DNA of 64,000 nt from Paenibacillus_AM sp052180255 (GTDB lineage Bacteria > Bacillota > Bacilli > Paenibacillales > NBRC-103111). Position numbers and translations under genes: made by a program. Below, one piece after another: positions 9,153 through 17,985 of the stretch. Position 1 is the stretch's first letter; the number at the start of each line of letters is the position of its first letter. The stretch is taken from the NCBI RefSeq assembly GCF_052180255.1, contig NZ_CP197466.1:1054001-1118000 (forward strand). Direction: 5' to 3'. A model generated the notes under the pieces. It saw nothing but the letters and a program-made list of their open reading frames with translations, was not told the origin of the DNA and searched no databases.

Positions 9153-9617
9153 ATGATGTTTGGACTCATATTGGCATTTATTGCAGGCTCGCTGGTCAGT
9201 CTCCAGAATATCTTTAATAGTAAGGTGAATGAGCACACGGGATCCTGGACAACGACTACATTAGTATTAGGATTGGGATTCCTGGCCTCCTTGACGATTG
9301 GGTTATGTATGGAAGGGGAGCAATTATTCAGTGTGCCCAATATGAAGATTTGGTATTGGTTCAGTGGTTTAATCGGAGTCGGAGTAGTAACCTGTTTGGT
9401 GCGGGGGATTAAGCTGCTTGGTCCAACCTTTGCGATCTCAATTGCTCTGACAGCACAGCTCGGGTTCGCTTTATTGTGGGATTCTTTAGGCTGGTTTGGT
9501 ATCGAACAGGTTCCTTTTACCCTTAAGCAGTTGGTAGGCGTGCTAGTGATTGTGAGTGGAATCAATTTCTTCAAATGGAGTGGAGGACGTAGATACCGGA
9601 TTTTAAAAACGGGGTAA
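9153..9617 (+). CDS. DMT-superfamily transporter, YdcZ/DUF606 family (second subunit)
   Basis: 154 residues, about five helices. It shares with the gene at 7966 the N-terminal GxLxSLQNxFNSKV-like motif and the late QLGFALLWDSLGWFG motif. Two adjacent ATG codons at 9153 and 9156 make the exact start ambiguous by one residue. The pair flanks the Crp-type regulator and all three are probably co-transcribed; a terminator overlaps the 3' end. Confidence 0.85.
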   Translation: MMFGLILAFIAGSLVSLQNIFNSKVNEHTGSWTTTTLVLGLGFLASLTIGLCMEGEQLFSVPNMKIWYWFSGLIGVGVVTCLVRGIKLLGPTFAISIALTAQLGFALLWDSLGWFGIEQVPFTLKQLVGVLVIVSGINFFKWSGGRRYRILKTG

Positions 9618-9635
9618 CGGGTCACCCTGTTTTTT
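9609..9635 (+). terminator. Rho-independent terminator of the YdcZ/Crp cluster
   Basis: ACGGGGT pairs with ACCCTGT (one G-T pair) and is followed by TTTTTT. The stem begins inside the last codons of the transporter gene. Confidence 0.7.
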
Positions 9636-9721
9636 CGTTCACACTTAAATTTCGTTGGAATCCCATGCATGTCTTACTCTCGCTGCATATCATGTAGAAA
9701 AGCTTTAAGGGAGGAACTGCC

Positions 9722-10483
9722 GTGCAAGCAAGGGATAAGAGCCATGCAAGAGGAATCGACGTCTCCCACTATCAGGGTAAAATTGACTGGGCACAAGTAC
9801 GCGCTTCAGGCATATCTTTTGCATTCATTAAAGCAACAGAAGGTACCACATATGTAGATAGCATGCTTTCGACTTATTTAGCAGGGGCAAGAAATGCTGG
9901 GGTTTTGGTTGGTGTTTATCATTTTTGTAGAGCAGGAACAGCTGCTGATGCAGAAAAGGAAGCTGATTTCTTCATAAATACGGTGAACCAGCAGGGCGGG
10001 ATTGCTAATTTAGATCTTCCACCTGTACTCGATATCGAGACTACGAATGGCGCGACCCATTTAACGATATCATGTCAGGTTTGGTTAAATAAAGTTCAAG
10101 CTGCTTGTAGTGTAGAACCACTTCTGTACACGTATCCTTATTTTGCAACATCCTATTTAGATGCTTCACTTGGCAATATTCCACTATGGTATGCCAATTA
10201 TGGGGTTAATCAGCCAGTGGATGTCGCAGGTTGGACGAGGTGGAGGTTTCTTCAATATAGTGATAGTGGCACAGTACCTGGTATATCAGGGCCTGTAGAC
10301 ATGAATGAATTTGATGGAAGCGAGGAAGAGCTTATGGGATATCAGATGAGTGTAGCAGATGCAAATAAAGTGATTGCCTTTTTATCAGCTGCCTATAATG
10401 CAACTTCGATTGCAGCGGCACAAGATGAATTTCACCGGTTGGCGAACGAGCTGCGCAAAGCTTCGGGTCAGCCAGAGCAATAA
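9722..10483 (+). CDS. Glycoside hydrolase family 25 lysozyme
   Basis: 253 residues. The N-terminal ARGIDVSHYQGKIDW and the later LDIETT (DxE catalytic pair) are hallmarks of GH25 muramidases, which cut the MurNAc-GlcNAc bond of peptidoglycan. It starts at a GTG with AAGGGAGGAA 7 bp upstream. There is no signal peptide and no wall-binding repeat; the last 50 residues form an Ala-rich helix. A role as a holin-dependent or lytic cytoplasmic enzyme, or release during mother-cell lysis, is possible. No phage genes are adjacent. Confidence 0.9.
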   Translation: MQARDKSHARGIDVSHYQGKIDWAQVRASGISFAFIKATEGTTYVDSMLSTYLAGARNAGVLVGVYHFCRAGTAADAEKEADFFINTVNQQGGIANLDLPPVLDIETTNGATHLTISCQVWLNKVQAACSVEPLLYTYPYFATSYLDASLGNIPLWYANYGVNQPVDVAGWTRWRFLQYSDSGTVPGISGPVDMNEFDGSEEELMGYQMSVADANKVIAFLSAAYNATSIAAAQDEFHRLANELRKASGQPEQ

Positions 10484-10520
10484 TGACTATGTCATAAAAC
10501 CATTCTGTGAATAAAAAGTT

Positions 10521-10566
10521 ATCCCCAGTCAACTGGGTTTAAGACCATTTGGCTGGGGATTTTATT
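10521..10566 (+). terminator. Rho-independent terminator between convergent genes
   Basis: ATCCCCAGTC (10521-10530) pairs with GGCTGGGGAT (10551-10560), followed by TTTATTTG. It lies between the convergent lysozyme and PHP phosphatase genes and may serve both. Confidence 0.7.
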
Positions 10567-10596
10567 TGTCATATCCAGTTGGACCTGCAGGTATTC

Positions 10597-11403
10597 TTAT
10601 AAAGACCTGGCAACACGTTTTTTTGCTTTGAAATATACCCATTCTTTAAAGCCGATCTCTTTGAGCCGACTGCGGACAAGCTCCCATTCGTCACCTACGC
10701 GAGAAGGAAGGTGCGCATCCGATCCAAAAGTGATATCAACTCCATAATGCAGCGCCATCTCTAGCATCTCATCTGAAGGATACCAACCGCCAACATCTTT
10801 GGTTTTACCAGATGTATTGACCTCGATTGCAAGCTTATTCGCTCCAATGATTTTCAGTGTCTCTTCCACAATAGGAGTCTGAATATCAGAGAAAGCAGGG
10901 TAATAAGCTTTCATCGCATCAATGTGTCCTAGAATTTGAAATAACCCGCACTGTGCAGATTGCTGGATGAGGTTGTAATACGCTTCCTTATGCTGCCTTT
11001 GTTCATCTTCATTCAGACGCTTCCAGCGATTGCGATTGAAGATGCTAACTCCCCCAGAACGATGAACCGATCCAATGATATAGTCAAAGGGATACTTTTC
11101 GTACACATTTCGATACGCTTCTAAATGTTCTGAGAAATAATCCGATTCAACGCCTAGAAGCACATCAATTCGCCCTGCATACTCTTCTTTAAGCCGCAAC
11201 ACTTCTTCAACATAGCGAGGGAATTCTGTTTTTGCCATTGCAATTTCTGGATAAGCTTGATCTTCTTTTTCCCCATAATAAGGAGAATGATCCGAAATGC
11301 CAATTACATCCAAGCCCTCTCGCAACCCTGCTTCAATATATTGCCTAATATCTCCTTTAGCATGACCACAACGTTCATGATGGGTGTGTATATCAAATTT
11401 CAC
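10597..11403 (-). CDS. hisJ: Histidinol-phosphatase, PHP family
   Basis: 268 residues. PHP-domain metal motifs are present: DIHTHHERCGHA at the N terminus, SDHSPY, then GSVHRS, GHIDAM, and SDAHLPS near the C terminus. These match histidinol-phosphate phosphatases of the HisJ/HisK type (last but one step of histidine synthesis). The best start is the GTG at 11403 with GAGGAGGGG 6 bp upstream, not the ATG at 11427. No other his gene is close. A related PHP phosphoesterase activity cannot be excluded. Confidence 0.82.
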   Translation of the reverse strand: MKFDIHTHHERCGHAKGDIRQYIEAGLREGLDVIGISDHSPYYGEKEDQAYPEIAMAKTEFPRYVEEVLRLKEEYAGRIDVLLGVESDYFSEHLEAYRNVYEKYPFDYIIGSVHRSGGVSIFNRNRWKRLNEDEQRQHKEAYYNLIQQSAQCGLFQILGHIDAMKAYYPAFSDIQTPIVEETLKIIGANKLAIEVNTSGKTKDVGGWYPSDEMLEMALHYGVDITFGSDAHLPSRVGDEWELVRSRLKEIGFKEWVYFKAKKRVARSL

Positions 11404-11447
11404 TTTTAACCCCTCCTCTAACATCATTGTGCACCGTTTTAATTCGA

Positions 11448-12356
11448 TTATTCTGAGCTCAGAAAATGAGTTTCCGACATTCCTTTTAAATCTCTTAAAA
11501 ATTGCTGCATTGCAGAACTTAAGTAACGTCCTGCTTTGTAAACTACGCCGACCGGGTGAGCGATATCAAGCTCATCGACTTTAATAATACTAAGTTTACC
11601 ACTTGCATTACGTAAGTCATTTACTGCTGACAATTTTGAAATTATCGAGACCCCTAAGTTGAGTTCTACCATTCGTTTTACTTCTTCTGAGGAGGACAAT
11701 TCCATGACGACATTTGGAATAATATCATAAGCTTTAAAAATTTCATCGACAAACTTTCGAGCGGCTGTATCTGTGGTTAGCATAATGAAAGGTAAGGTGC
11801 GAAGCTTCTCAATGGATACTTCCTTTAGTTCCGATAGCGGGTGATCTACTGAAACAATAAGCTCAAAGGTGTCGTAGTACAGAACAGCTGCTTCGTAGGC
11901 TGGATTTTTATCAGATAAGTAAGCAATGCCAATGTCAATGACGCCGTTTTCAACCGCGGTCATGATTTGGGAAGAAGTCATGGAGTGGATGGTCGTCTTG
12001 ATCATCGGATATTCTTCTTGAAAATAGGATAGAACCCGTGGAAGGATTTGCATGGCAATCGATGCTGTTGTCCCGATATGAATATGTCCTTGTGGGATTT
12101 GGCTCATATCAGCAAGCCGTTGCTTCAGTTCTCCGACGGTTAGTAATATTTTCTCCGCATGCTCAAGAAAACATTTCCCACTGTCTGTTAGCGTCACAGG
12201 TTGGTTGCGATCAACGAGTAAGGTGCGGAACTCATCTTCTAAGCTCTTAATCTGAGCGGAAACGGCTGGCTGTGTCAGATTTAGAAGTTCTCCCGCTTTA
12301 CGGAAACTCATTGTTTTGGAAATCGTGACAAGTGTTTCTAATTGGTTTATGTTCAT
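11448..12356 (-). CDS. LysR-family transcriptional regulator
   Basis: 302 residues with the usual N-terminal HTH (MSFRKAGELLNLTQPAVSAQIKSLE) and C-terminal effector domain. The frame is open to 12431, but ATG 12356 has GGGAGGG 6 bp upstream and gives the canonical MNINQLETLVTI start. It sits upstream of the PHP phosphatase on the same strand, with 44 bp between them. A CysB/CysL-like or YwfK-like role would be a guess; the target is unknown. Confidence 0.86.
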   Translation of the reverse strand: MNINQLETLVTISKTMSFRKAGELLNLTQPAVSAQIKSLEDEFRTLLVDRNQPVTLTDSGKCFLEHAEKILLTVGELKQRLADMSQIPQGHIHIGTTASIAMQILPRVLSYFQEEYPMIKTTIHSMTSSQIMTAVENGVIDIGIAYLSDKNPAYEAAVLYYDTFELIVSVDHPLSELKEVSIEKLRTLPFIMLTTDTAARKFVDEIFKAYDIIPNVVMELSSSEEVKRMVELNLGVSIISKLSAVNDLRNASGKLSIIKVDELDIAHPVGVVYKAGRYLSSAMQQFLRDLKGMSETHFLSSE

Positions 12357-12548
12357 GTGCAACCCTCCCTGGTCGCTCATCTTCGGCAATATGAAGGTAG
12401 AGGTTTTATAGATGAAATTTATCAAAAACAATAAAGTAGTAATAAAATGTTATTACTCTCCCATTATAAGATAATGTTGAACTGCATAGCAATGAATGGT
12501 GTGAAAAAAATGATTCTTTGTGAGGAGATTCGAAGAGATGGAAGAATG

Positions 12549-12585
12549 AAAAAAAGCAGGGTTCCCGCTTGGGAAGCTCTGCTTT
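12549..12585 (-). terminator. Bidirectional terminator hairpin
   Basis: AAAGCAGGGTTCCC pairs with GGGAAGCTCTGCTTT around a short loop, with A-rich sequence on the left and TTTATT on the right. It lies in the gap between two minus-strand genes, just after the end of the HAD gene transcript (which ends at 12616). Confidence 0.65.
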
Positions 12586-12615
12586 ATTAAATAGCTTGAT
12601 TTGCGGATGAATCGA

Positions 12616-13401
12616 CTAACGTTGAGTGGTCACCTGCTCATATACTTCTTCCAGGCTAGCACAGACGAGGTCAGGCTGCACGCCTGCACGTTCCGCTTGT
12701 TCACGCCAATTGCTCTCGGTCGCAATGCCTGTGAGCACTAGAGCCGTGCGGCAGCCTACAGCCGCGCCGCCAGCAATATCGGTGATACAGTTGTCACCGA
12801 TCACCCATGTGTGGTTCGCAGCCGCACCAAGCCTGCTCATTGCATATCGCATAATGATAGGGGATGGCTTGCCTATGACGACCGGCTGCCTGCCTGTCGC
12901 TTTTTCGATGGACGCGGCGATGGTGCCTGCGCCTGGCCAGAGCTTACCATCTGCTGGCAGTAGATGGTCGGGGTTCGTTAGTACGAACCGTGCACCTGAT
13001 TGAATGTGAGCGGTGGCAGCCGCTAGTTTGGCATAGTTGAACGAGCGGTCAATACCTTGCACGACGACATCAGGTGATTCTTCTACGATTTCGTAGTAGC
13101 TTTCTTGCAGGGCAGTTCGAATCCCTTCTTCTCCAATCACGTATACACGCTTTCCCAGCTGCTCTTCTTGTAAGTATTGGACAGTCGCTTGAGCAGAGGT
13201 GAAAATTTGTTCGGGTTCAACCCTAATGCCGAACTTGGCTAAGTGCGATGATACAGCTTCAGGCGTTTTTGAAGAGTTGTTCGTAACAAGCTGGAATGGA
13301 TGACCTTGTTCACTTAACTTAGCAATAAACTGATCTGCACCGGGTATGGGTTCATTTCCTTTATATAACGTCCCGTCTAAATCAATGATAAATGCTTGCA
13401 T
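12616..13401 (-). CDS. HAD-IIA family phosphatase (NagD/AraL-like)
   Basis: 261 residues. HAD motif I is IIDLDGTLYKG (residues 5-15), motif II TNNSS, then IGKPSPIIMRYA (motif III lysine) and VIGDNCITDI (motif IV). The cap domain lies between motifs II and III, as in the Gram-positive NagD-like subfamily (p-nitrophenyl- and sugar-phosphate phosphatases). ATG 13401 has GAGGGAAAG upstream. Precise substrate unknown. It begins 19 bp after the end of the kinase gene on the same strand. Confidence 0.87.
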   Translation of the reverse strand: MQAFIIDLDGTLYKGNEPIPGADQFIAKLSEQGHPFQLVTNNSSKTPEAVSSHLAKFGIRVEPEQIFTSAQATVQYLQEEQLGKRVYVIGEEGIRTALQESYYEIVEESPDVVVQGIDRSFNYAKLAAATAHIQSGARFVLTNPDHLLPADGKLWPGAGTIAASIEKATGRQPVVIGKPSPIIMRYAMSRLGAAANHTWVIGDNCITDIAGGAAVGCRTALVLTGIATESNWREQAERAGVQPDLVCASLEEVYEQVTTQR

Positions 13402-13420
13402 GTTCTTTCCCTCATTCCCC

Positions 13421-15094
13421 TTATGAATTTCTTGATGTCATTGTAGCTTGCGCAACGGGTAAATAAATTTCAACATTCGTACCCACCTGCAGCATACTCG
13501 TTATGATCATATTACCACTATGGGCTTCAATAATCTTATAGGAAACCATCAGTCCAAGACCAGTACCCTTTTCCTTCGTTGAATAAAAAGGCTCTCCGAG
13601 CTGAGGCAAGCGTTCAGGTGCAATCCCACAACCATTATCCTGTACACGTACGACTAATTGCTGCTGTTCAGCATTCGAATATCCAGCTTGAATACGAAGC
13701 GTCCCTCCAGAAGGCATGGCTTCCAGAGCATTTTTCATAATATTGATGAACACTTGTTTTAATTGATTCTCATCACATGAGATAGGTGATAAGTCCGCAT
13801 CGATCTCTGTTATAACCTCAATCCCATTGAGTAATGCTTGCAGTTGAAGCAGTTCAATTGTCGTTTCTAATATATGGCTTAAAGATCGTGCCGCGAAATA
13901 AGTGGTCTGCGGTTTGGCAACGAGTAAAAATTCATTCACAATGAACTCGATTCGTTGTAATTCTTTTTCCATTATACTCATGTAATTTTGTTCTTTTGGA
14001 CTATTGGGCGGCAGCAGTTTTAGAAACCCTTTTAATGCTGTAAGTGGATTTCGAATCTCATGAGCTACACCCGCCGCAAGTTGGCCAACTGCGGATAGTT
14101 TGTCCGATTTACGTAGCAATTCATCGGTTTTGATCTGTTCGGTGACGTCTTTGAAAGTGACAACGCTCCCAATATGGCAGCCTTCTTCCGTGATAATGGG
14201 TGAGACCATGTATTCGGTAGGAAAAGAAGTGCCATCTTTTCTCCAAAATAGTGCTTCCTTTACCATCCTTACTTGACCATCTTGCAAGGAATGATAAATC
14301 GCGGATTGATGAAATGGAATAGTTGTGCCGCACTCTTTTGTCTCAAACAGAATATGGCCGGCAATCTGATGTACGGTTTCTTCAGATGTCCAACCAGTCA
14401 GACCTTCGGCCGTATGATTCCAAAAGCTGATATTGGCGTCTTTATCTATACTAATAATGCCGTCTGTTACGGAATTCAACAGCAGTTGATAGTAGCGATG
14501 AAGTCTTTCGATCTGCTTCTTGTGCTGTCTAATTTCAGTTAGATCTTTAATAATGATGAAGAGGCCTTCTGTTTTTTTGGAAACGATGATTGGAACGAGG
14601 GTCACGCTTGTTTCTATTGGGTTCCCTAATTTATGTCGGAGGGTGAGGTCGAAATGGTAAGGTACACCTTTTAAAGTGTTGTAAAAATAATCTTTTACCA
14701 TCGGTAAGTCATCGATGTTGTTCAATAAATTGAAAGGAGAGTTGAGCGTTTCTTCTTGGGTATAACCACACATCTGCTCAAATTGCTTGTTTGATTGAAT
14801 CACATTACCAAGTGGGTCGACAGACATAATCGAATCAACATGAAAATCAAATAAAGAGCGGTAACGCTGTTCGTTTACTGTTACACGACGGAGCACATAT
14901 AACGTAATACAAGCGTTTAACCCAATTAGAAAAATAATAAAAGCTATTTCTCGAAAATGGGATTGGTCAAAAACAGTGTCATTAGTAAAAATGAGAAGGT
15001 GTGTGAGTAAGCTAAGAGTTGCAACTGTGCTGATATAGAGTAGAACTGTTACGAGAAACGACCAATTTCGCATTCGTTTGTTTGTTCCGAACAT
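13421..15094 (-). CDS. PAS-domain sensor histidine kinase (sporulation-kinase-like)
   Basis: 557 residues. Two N-terminal helices enclose a short outside loop, then two PAS domains (about residues 80-190 and 205-325), a HisKA dimer domain with the phospho-acceptor in GVAHEIRNPLTALKGF, and a HATPase with NALEAMP, DNGCGIAPE and GTGLGLMVSYKI. No response regulator is adjacent. This orphan layout with PAS sensors and this H-box resembles Bacillus KinA-E, which feed the Spo0 phosphorelay; this is inference. ATG 15094 has AAAGGAG 12 bp upstream, whereas ATG 15130 has no site. Confidence 0.85.
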   Translation of the reverse strand: MFGTNKRMRNWSFLVTVLLYISTVATLSLLTHLLIFTNDTVFDQSHFREIAFIIFLIGLNACITLYVLRRVTVNEQRYRSLFDFHVDSIMSVDPLGNVIQSNKQFEQMCGYTQEETLNSPFNLLNNIDDLPMVKDYFYNTLKGVPYHFDLTLRHKLGNPIETSVTLVPIIVSKKTEGLFIIIKDLTEIRQHKKQIERLHRYYQLLLNSVTDGIISIDKDANISFWNHTAEGLTGWTSEETVHQIAGHILFETKECGTTIPFHQSAIYHSLQDGQVRMVKEALFWRKDGTSFPTEYMVSPIITEEGCHIGSVVTFKDVTEQIKTDELLRKSDKLSAVGQLAAGVAHEIRNPLTALKGFLKLLPPNSPKEQNYMSIMEKELQRIEFIVNEFLLVAKPQTTYFAARSLSHILETTIELLQLQALLNGIEVITEIDADLSPISCDENQLKQVFINIMKNALEAMPSGGTLRIQAGYSNAEQQQLVVRVQDNGCGIAPERLPQLGEPFYSTKEKGTGLGLMVSYKIIEAHSGNMIITSMLQVGTNVEIYLPVAQATMTSRNS

Positions 15095-15348
15095 AGCGAT
15101 GCAATGCTCCTTTGTACGATTAATTTCCATATTTTATAAGATTTCAATAATCCAAGTGTATCAGGATTAAGTCTGGATGGATACAAAAAAATGAATGAAA
15201 ATACGAGATTTTTAGTGCTTTTTTACTAATTATCGACTTAAAAAGGTACAGATTTTTGTGAAATTATGCGACTTTTCGTATACGAGGCGACATTATTCGT
15301 TTATAATGTGAGGAAATGAAACAAATGAATGTTGAGGAGATCATATAG

Positions 15349-15807
15349 ATGAAAGCAGAGTATATTAATCCTTTCTTAGAATCTGCAAGATTTGTCCTCG
15401 AGCAGGTTGCTAATGTTCGTCCAACCACTGGTCAACACACGATTAAGGATATTAAGTTGTCCGACAAATACATTTGGATACAAATCGGGATGACAGGGCA
15501 CATGCAAGGCGATATTGTATTCGGTTTAGCAGAATCTGCTGCACTTAAGGTTGTATCCGCTATGATGGGCGGTTTCGTGCTGGATGAGATGAATGATATT
15601 GGACATAGTGCTATCTCTGAACTTAGTAATATGATTTCAGGAAATGCGTCAACCTTATTGTTTAATCAAGGCGTAAAAGTGGATATTACACCTCCTGTAC
15701 TTATTGCGGAGAACCATTCTCACACTTTTTATGGGAAGCAAGCATTGGCGGTTCCGCTGATTATGGACGGTATTGGTGAGCTAGATATTCAAGTTTTAAT
15801 TTCATAA
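15349..15807 (+). CDS. cheX: CheX-family chemotaxis/CheY-P phosphatase
   Basis: 152 residues, full length for the family. The signature E-x2-N of CheC/CheX phosphatases is seen in ISELSNMISGNAS; the glutamate and asparagine act on phosphorylated CheY-like receivers. No other chemotaxis gene is near, so its partner receiver is unknown. ATG 15349 has TGAGGAGATC upstream; TATAAT at 15302-15307 may be its -10 box. A terminator follows directly. Confidence 0.85.
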   Translation: MKAEYINPFLESARFVLEQVANVRPTTGQHTIKDIKLSDKYIWIQIGMTGHMQGDIVFGLAESAALKVVSAMMGGFVLDEMNDIGHSAISELSNMISGNASTLLFNQGVKVDITPPVLIAENHSHTFYGKQALAVPLIMDGIGELDIQVLIS

Positions 15808-15834
15808 ATGGAAGATGAAGTAGATGATCGTGAG

Positions 15835-15865
15835 AGACGGCTGATAAGGAGTCGTCTATTTTTAT
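15835..15865 (+). terminator. Rho-independent terminator of cheX
   Basis: AGACGGCT pairs with AGTCGTCT (one G-T pair) around a 7-base loop, followed by ATTTTTATTT. Because it lies inside the 5' extension of the next open frame, it supports the later start at 15889. Confidence 0.65.
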
Positions 15866-15888
15866 TTGATAAAGAAGGATGTGGCGGG

Positions 15889-16665
15889 ATGCAAATTCGA
15901 GATCGAGTTATTGTGATCACAGGAGCTTCAAGTGGAATTGGAGCTGAAATGGCTGTACAAATTGCCGCCAAAGGTGGGATTCCCGTTCTGATCGGGCGCT
16001 CAGAACAGAAATTGAATGAAGTTATTGCGGGGATCAAAGGGGAACACAGCACTTATGTGATGGATGTCAGTGACGGGGCAGCAGTTGAGCATACGATGAA
16101 TCAGATTATCGAGCGTTATGGTCGGGTAGATATACTGATTAACAATGCAGGGTTTGGCGTCTTCTCTTCATTTCTGGAAGCCCCCGTTGAAGAATTTGAA
16201 GCGATGATGGATGTAAATTATATGGGTATCATTCGGTGCACGAAAGCGATTTTACCACAAATGATAGAACGTCACTCCGGGCATATCGTAAATATTGCCT
16301 CGATTGCTGGGAAGATCGGAACCGCAAAGTCAACTGGATATTCAGCATCCAAGCATGCCGTACTTGGACTTACAAATGCACTGCGTCAGGAACTCGCAGG
16401 GACTGGAATTAAGGTGACCGCGATTAACCCGGGACCCATTGCGACACCATTTTTTGAAAAAGCTGATCCGACCGGCAACTATGTAAAAGGGATTGCAGGT
16501 TTCATGTTACAACCAGCTCAAGTGGCACAAGTTGTTATTCGCTCTATTGAAAAAGAGCAGGATGAGCGAAATTTGCCACGTCTATTTGCTGTCGGGGCAA
16601 AATTTGCCCAATTATTCCCTCGGACGTTTAACCGTGTGTCGGTCAAATTTTTAAATAAAAAATAA
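15889..16665 (+). CDS. Short-chain dehydrogenase/reductase
   Basis: 258 residues. Classical SDR motifs are present: TGASSGIG cofactor loop (residues 10-17), NNAGFG, the catalytic serine in IASIAGKIG, YSASKHA (Tyr and Lys) and NPGPIATPF. It is close to the broad YqjQ/DltE-like group of classical SDRs with unknown substrates. ATG 15889 has AAGGATG upstream, and the terminator at 15835 rules out the earlier in-frame ATG at 15808. Confidence 0.9.
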   Translation: MQIRDRVIVITGASSGIGAEMAVQIAAKGGIPVLIGRSEQKLNEVIAGIKGEHSTYVMDVSDGAAVEHTMNQIIERYGRVDILINNAGFGVFSSFLEAPVEEFEAMMDVNYMGIIRCTKAILPQMIERHSGHIVNIASIAGKIGTAKSTGYSASKHAVLGLTNALRQELAGTGIKVTAINPGPIATPFFEKADPTGNYVKGIAGFMLQPAQVAQVVIRSIEKEQDERNLPRLFAVGAKFAQLFPRTFNRVSVKFLNKK

Positions 16666-16726
16666 TACTGAACCAACACTAAGACGTATGCTAATATAGG
16701 TGTAAAATATATGGGAATGAGGGCCG

Positions 16727-17860
16727 ATGATGAAGAGAATGTCGCTTATCACACTGCTGGTTGCTGTATGCTGGATGTTAGTTGCACCAGGGATATCTAT
16801 GGTTCAGGCACAAGATGCTGACATTATAGAATGGGATAAACCGAAGACTGCAATTTACAATCGTCTGAGTGCACCTATGCTAATGTACAAGAATGAGCTG
16901 TTTGAAGGCGGGTATAGCTTGAAGCTAAATGGAACTGCGCCAAATGAAGTGGATGCGGATTTCGCCGTGTCTCAAGCTGGGGAGCTAGGTGCCAGAGGGA
17001 TTGCTAAAATGAAGGAATCTTTGGAGGACGCATCGTCGTTCGTTGCTCTTAAGGAAACAATGATCCAGATCGAACTTGGAGCTGTGTACATGATCGCTTT
17101 GCACAATCATACGTTTGCTAAAATTCGTGTGGATAAGTTGACATCATCGGCTATCGAATTTACATATGTACTGCAGAAAAATCCTGCCGCGGGCAATTTG
17201 GAATTGCCGGATAATCACATTTTACAGCGGAACATGCCGGAAGGGCAGATCACAATTAAGGTAGGGGCCAAAGACGTCGATTATGGTTGGGATGTCTATC
17301 GTTCAGATAACGGACAAGATTTTGCAATGATCAATGATACCCGCTTATCTAAACCAAGTTTTGATGATGAAACAGCGAGATTGGGGCATATTTATCAATA
17401 TTATTTTGAAGTATTCGACCGTAATGATGAGATGATCGGAAAATCGGACCGTATTGAGGTGACAGTAACAGCACCTGTGAAGCCTAAGACTGAGATTAAG
17501 ATGCAGATTAATCACAATGCGGCCTCAATTAACGATAAAGTCGTTGAGTTAGAAGTTCCACCAATGATTCTAGATACGCGGACACTTGTACCGTTTCGTT
17601 TCTTGGGAGAAGCTTGGGGAGCAACGATTGAATGGGATGAAGAAGACCAGATGATCACATATAAATTAGATGGCAACGTTATCGAACTGTGGATTGGGAA
17701 AAATGTTGCACTCGTTAATGGTAAAGAAGAGAAGCTTGACGTTCCACCAATGGTGTATAACAATCGGACGCTTATCCCGGTACGTTTTGTAGCAGAAAGT
17801 TTGAAGCAGCGAGTAAAGTATGTAAAAGAAACGAATGAGGTTATCATTCGGAAGTGGTAA
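16727..17860 (+). CDS. Exported protein with C-terminal Cu-amine-oxidase-N (stalk) repeats
   Basis: 377 residues. A signal peptide (KRMSLITLLVAVCWMLVAPG, ending near VQAQ) is followed by a region of unknown fold. A fibronectin-like stretch follows (DYGWDVYRSDNGQDF to FDRNDEMIGKSDRI), then two copper-amine-oxidase N-terminal-type units. Each unit carries VPPM(I/V)-x-(D/N)-(T/N)-RTL(V/I)P(F/V)RF at about 290-310 and 345-360. These repeats are abundant in Paenibacillus surface proteins and probably bind the wall. Function unknown. Confidence 0.8.
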   Translation: MMKRMSLITLLVAVCWMLVAPGISMVQAQDADIIEWDKPKTAIYNRLSAPMLMYKNELFEGGYSLKLNGTAPNEVDADFAVSQAGELGARGIAKMKESLEDASSFVALKETMIQIELGAVYMIALHNHTFAKIRVDKLTSSAIEFTYVLQKNPAAGNLELPDNHILQRNMPEGQITIKVGAKDVDYGWDVYRSDNGQDFAMINDTRLSKPSFDDETARLGHIYQYYFEVFDRNDEMIGKSDRIEVTVTAPVKPKTEIKMQINHNAASINDKVVELEVPPMILDTRTLVPFRFLGEAWGATIEWDEEDQMITYKLDGNVIELWIGKNVALVNGKEEKLDVPPMVYNNRTLIPVRFVAESLKQRVKYVKETNEVIIRKW

Positions 17861-17873
17861 GCTGTGTGTAATG

Positions 17874-17905
17874 AACCTGGCGATTCAAGTATCGTCAGGT
17901 TTTAT
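17874..17905 (+). terminator. Rho-independent terminator
   Basis: AACCTGGCGA and TCGTCAGGTT pair with a small bulge, followed by TTTTATTATG. It closes the stalk-repeat gene transcript. Confidence 0.6.
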
Positions 17906-17985
17906 TATGCGGATGTAATTTGTACAACAGGCACTAGTCGCTTATAATATAAGGCAAAACAGACGAGAGAAATGAGGCACTAACA

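Noticed and set aside
15808..15888. Earlier start for the SDR gene at ATG 15808
   Set aside because: A terminator for cheX lies inside this stretch, and the ATG at 15889 has the ribosome site and normal SDR length.
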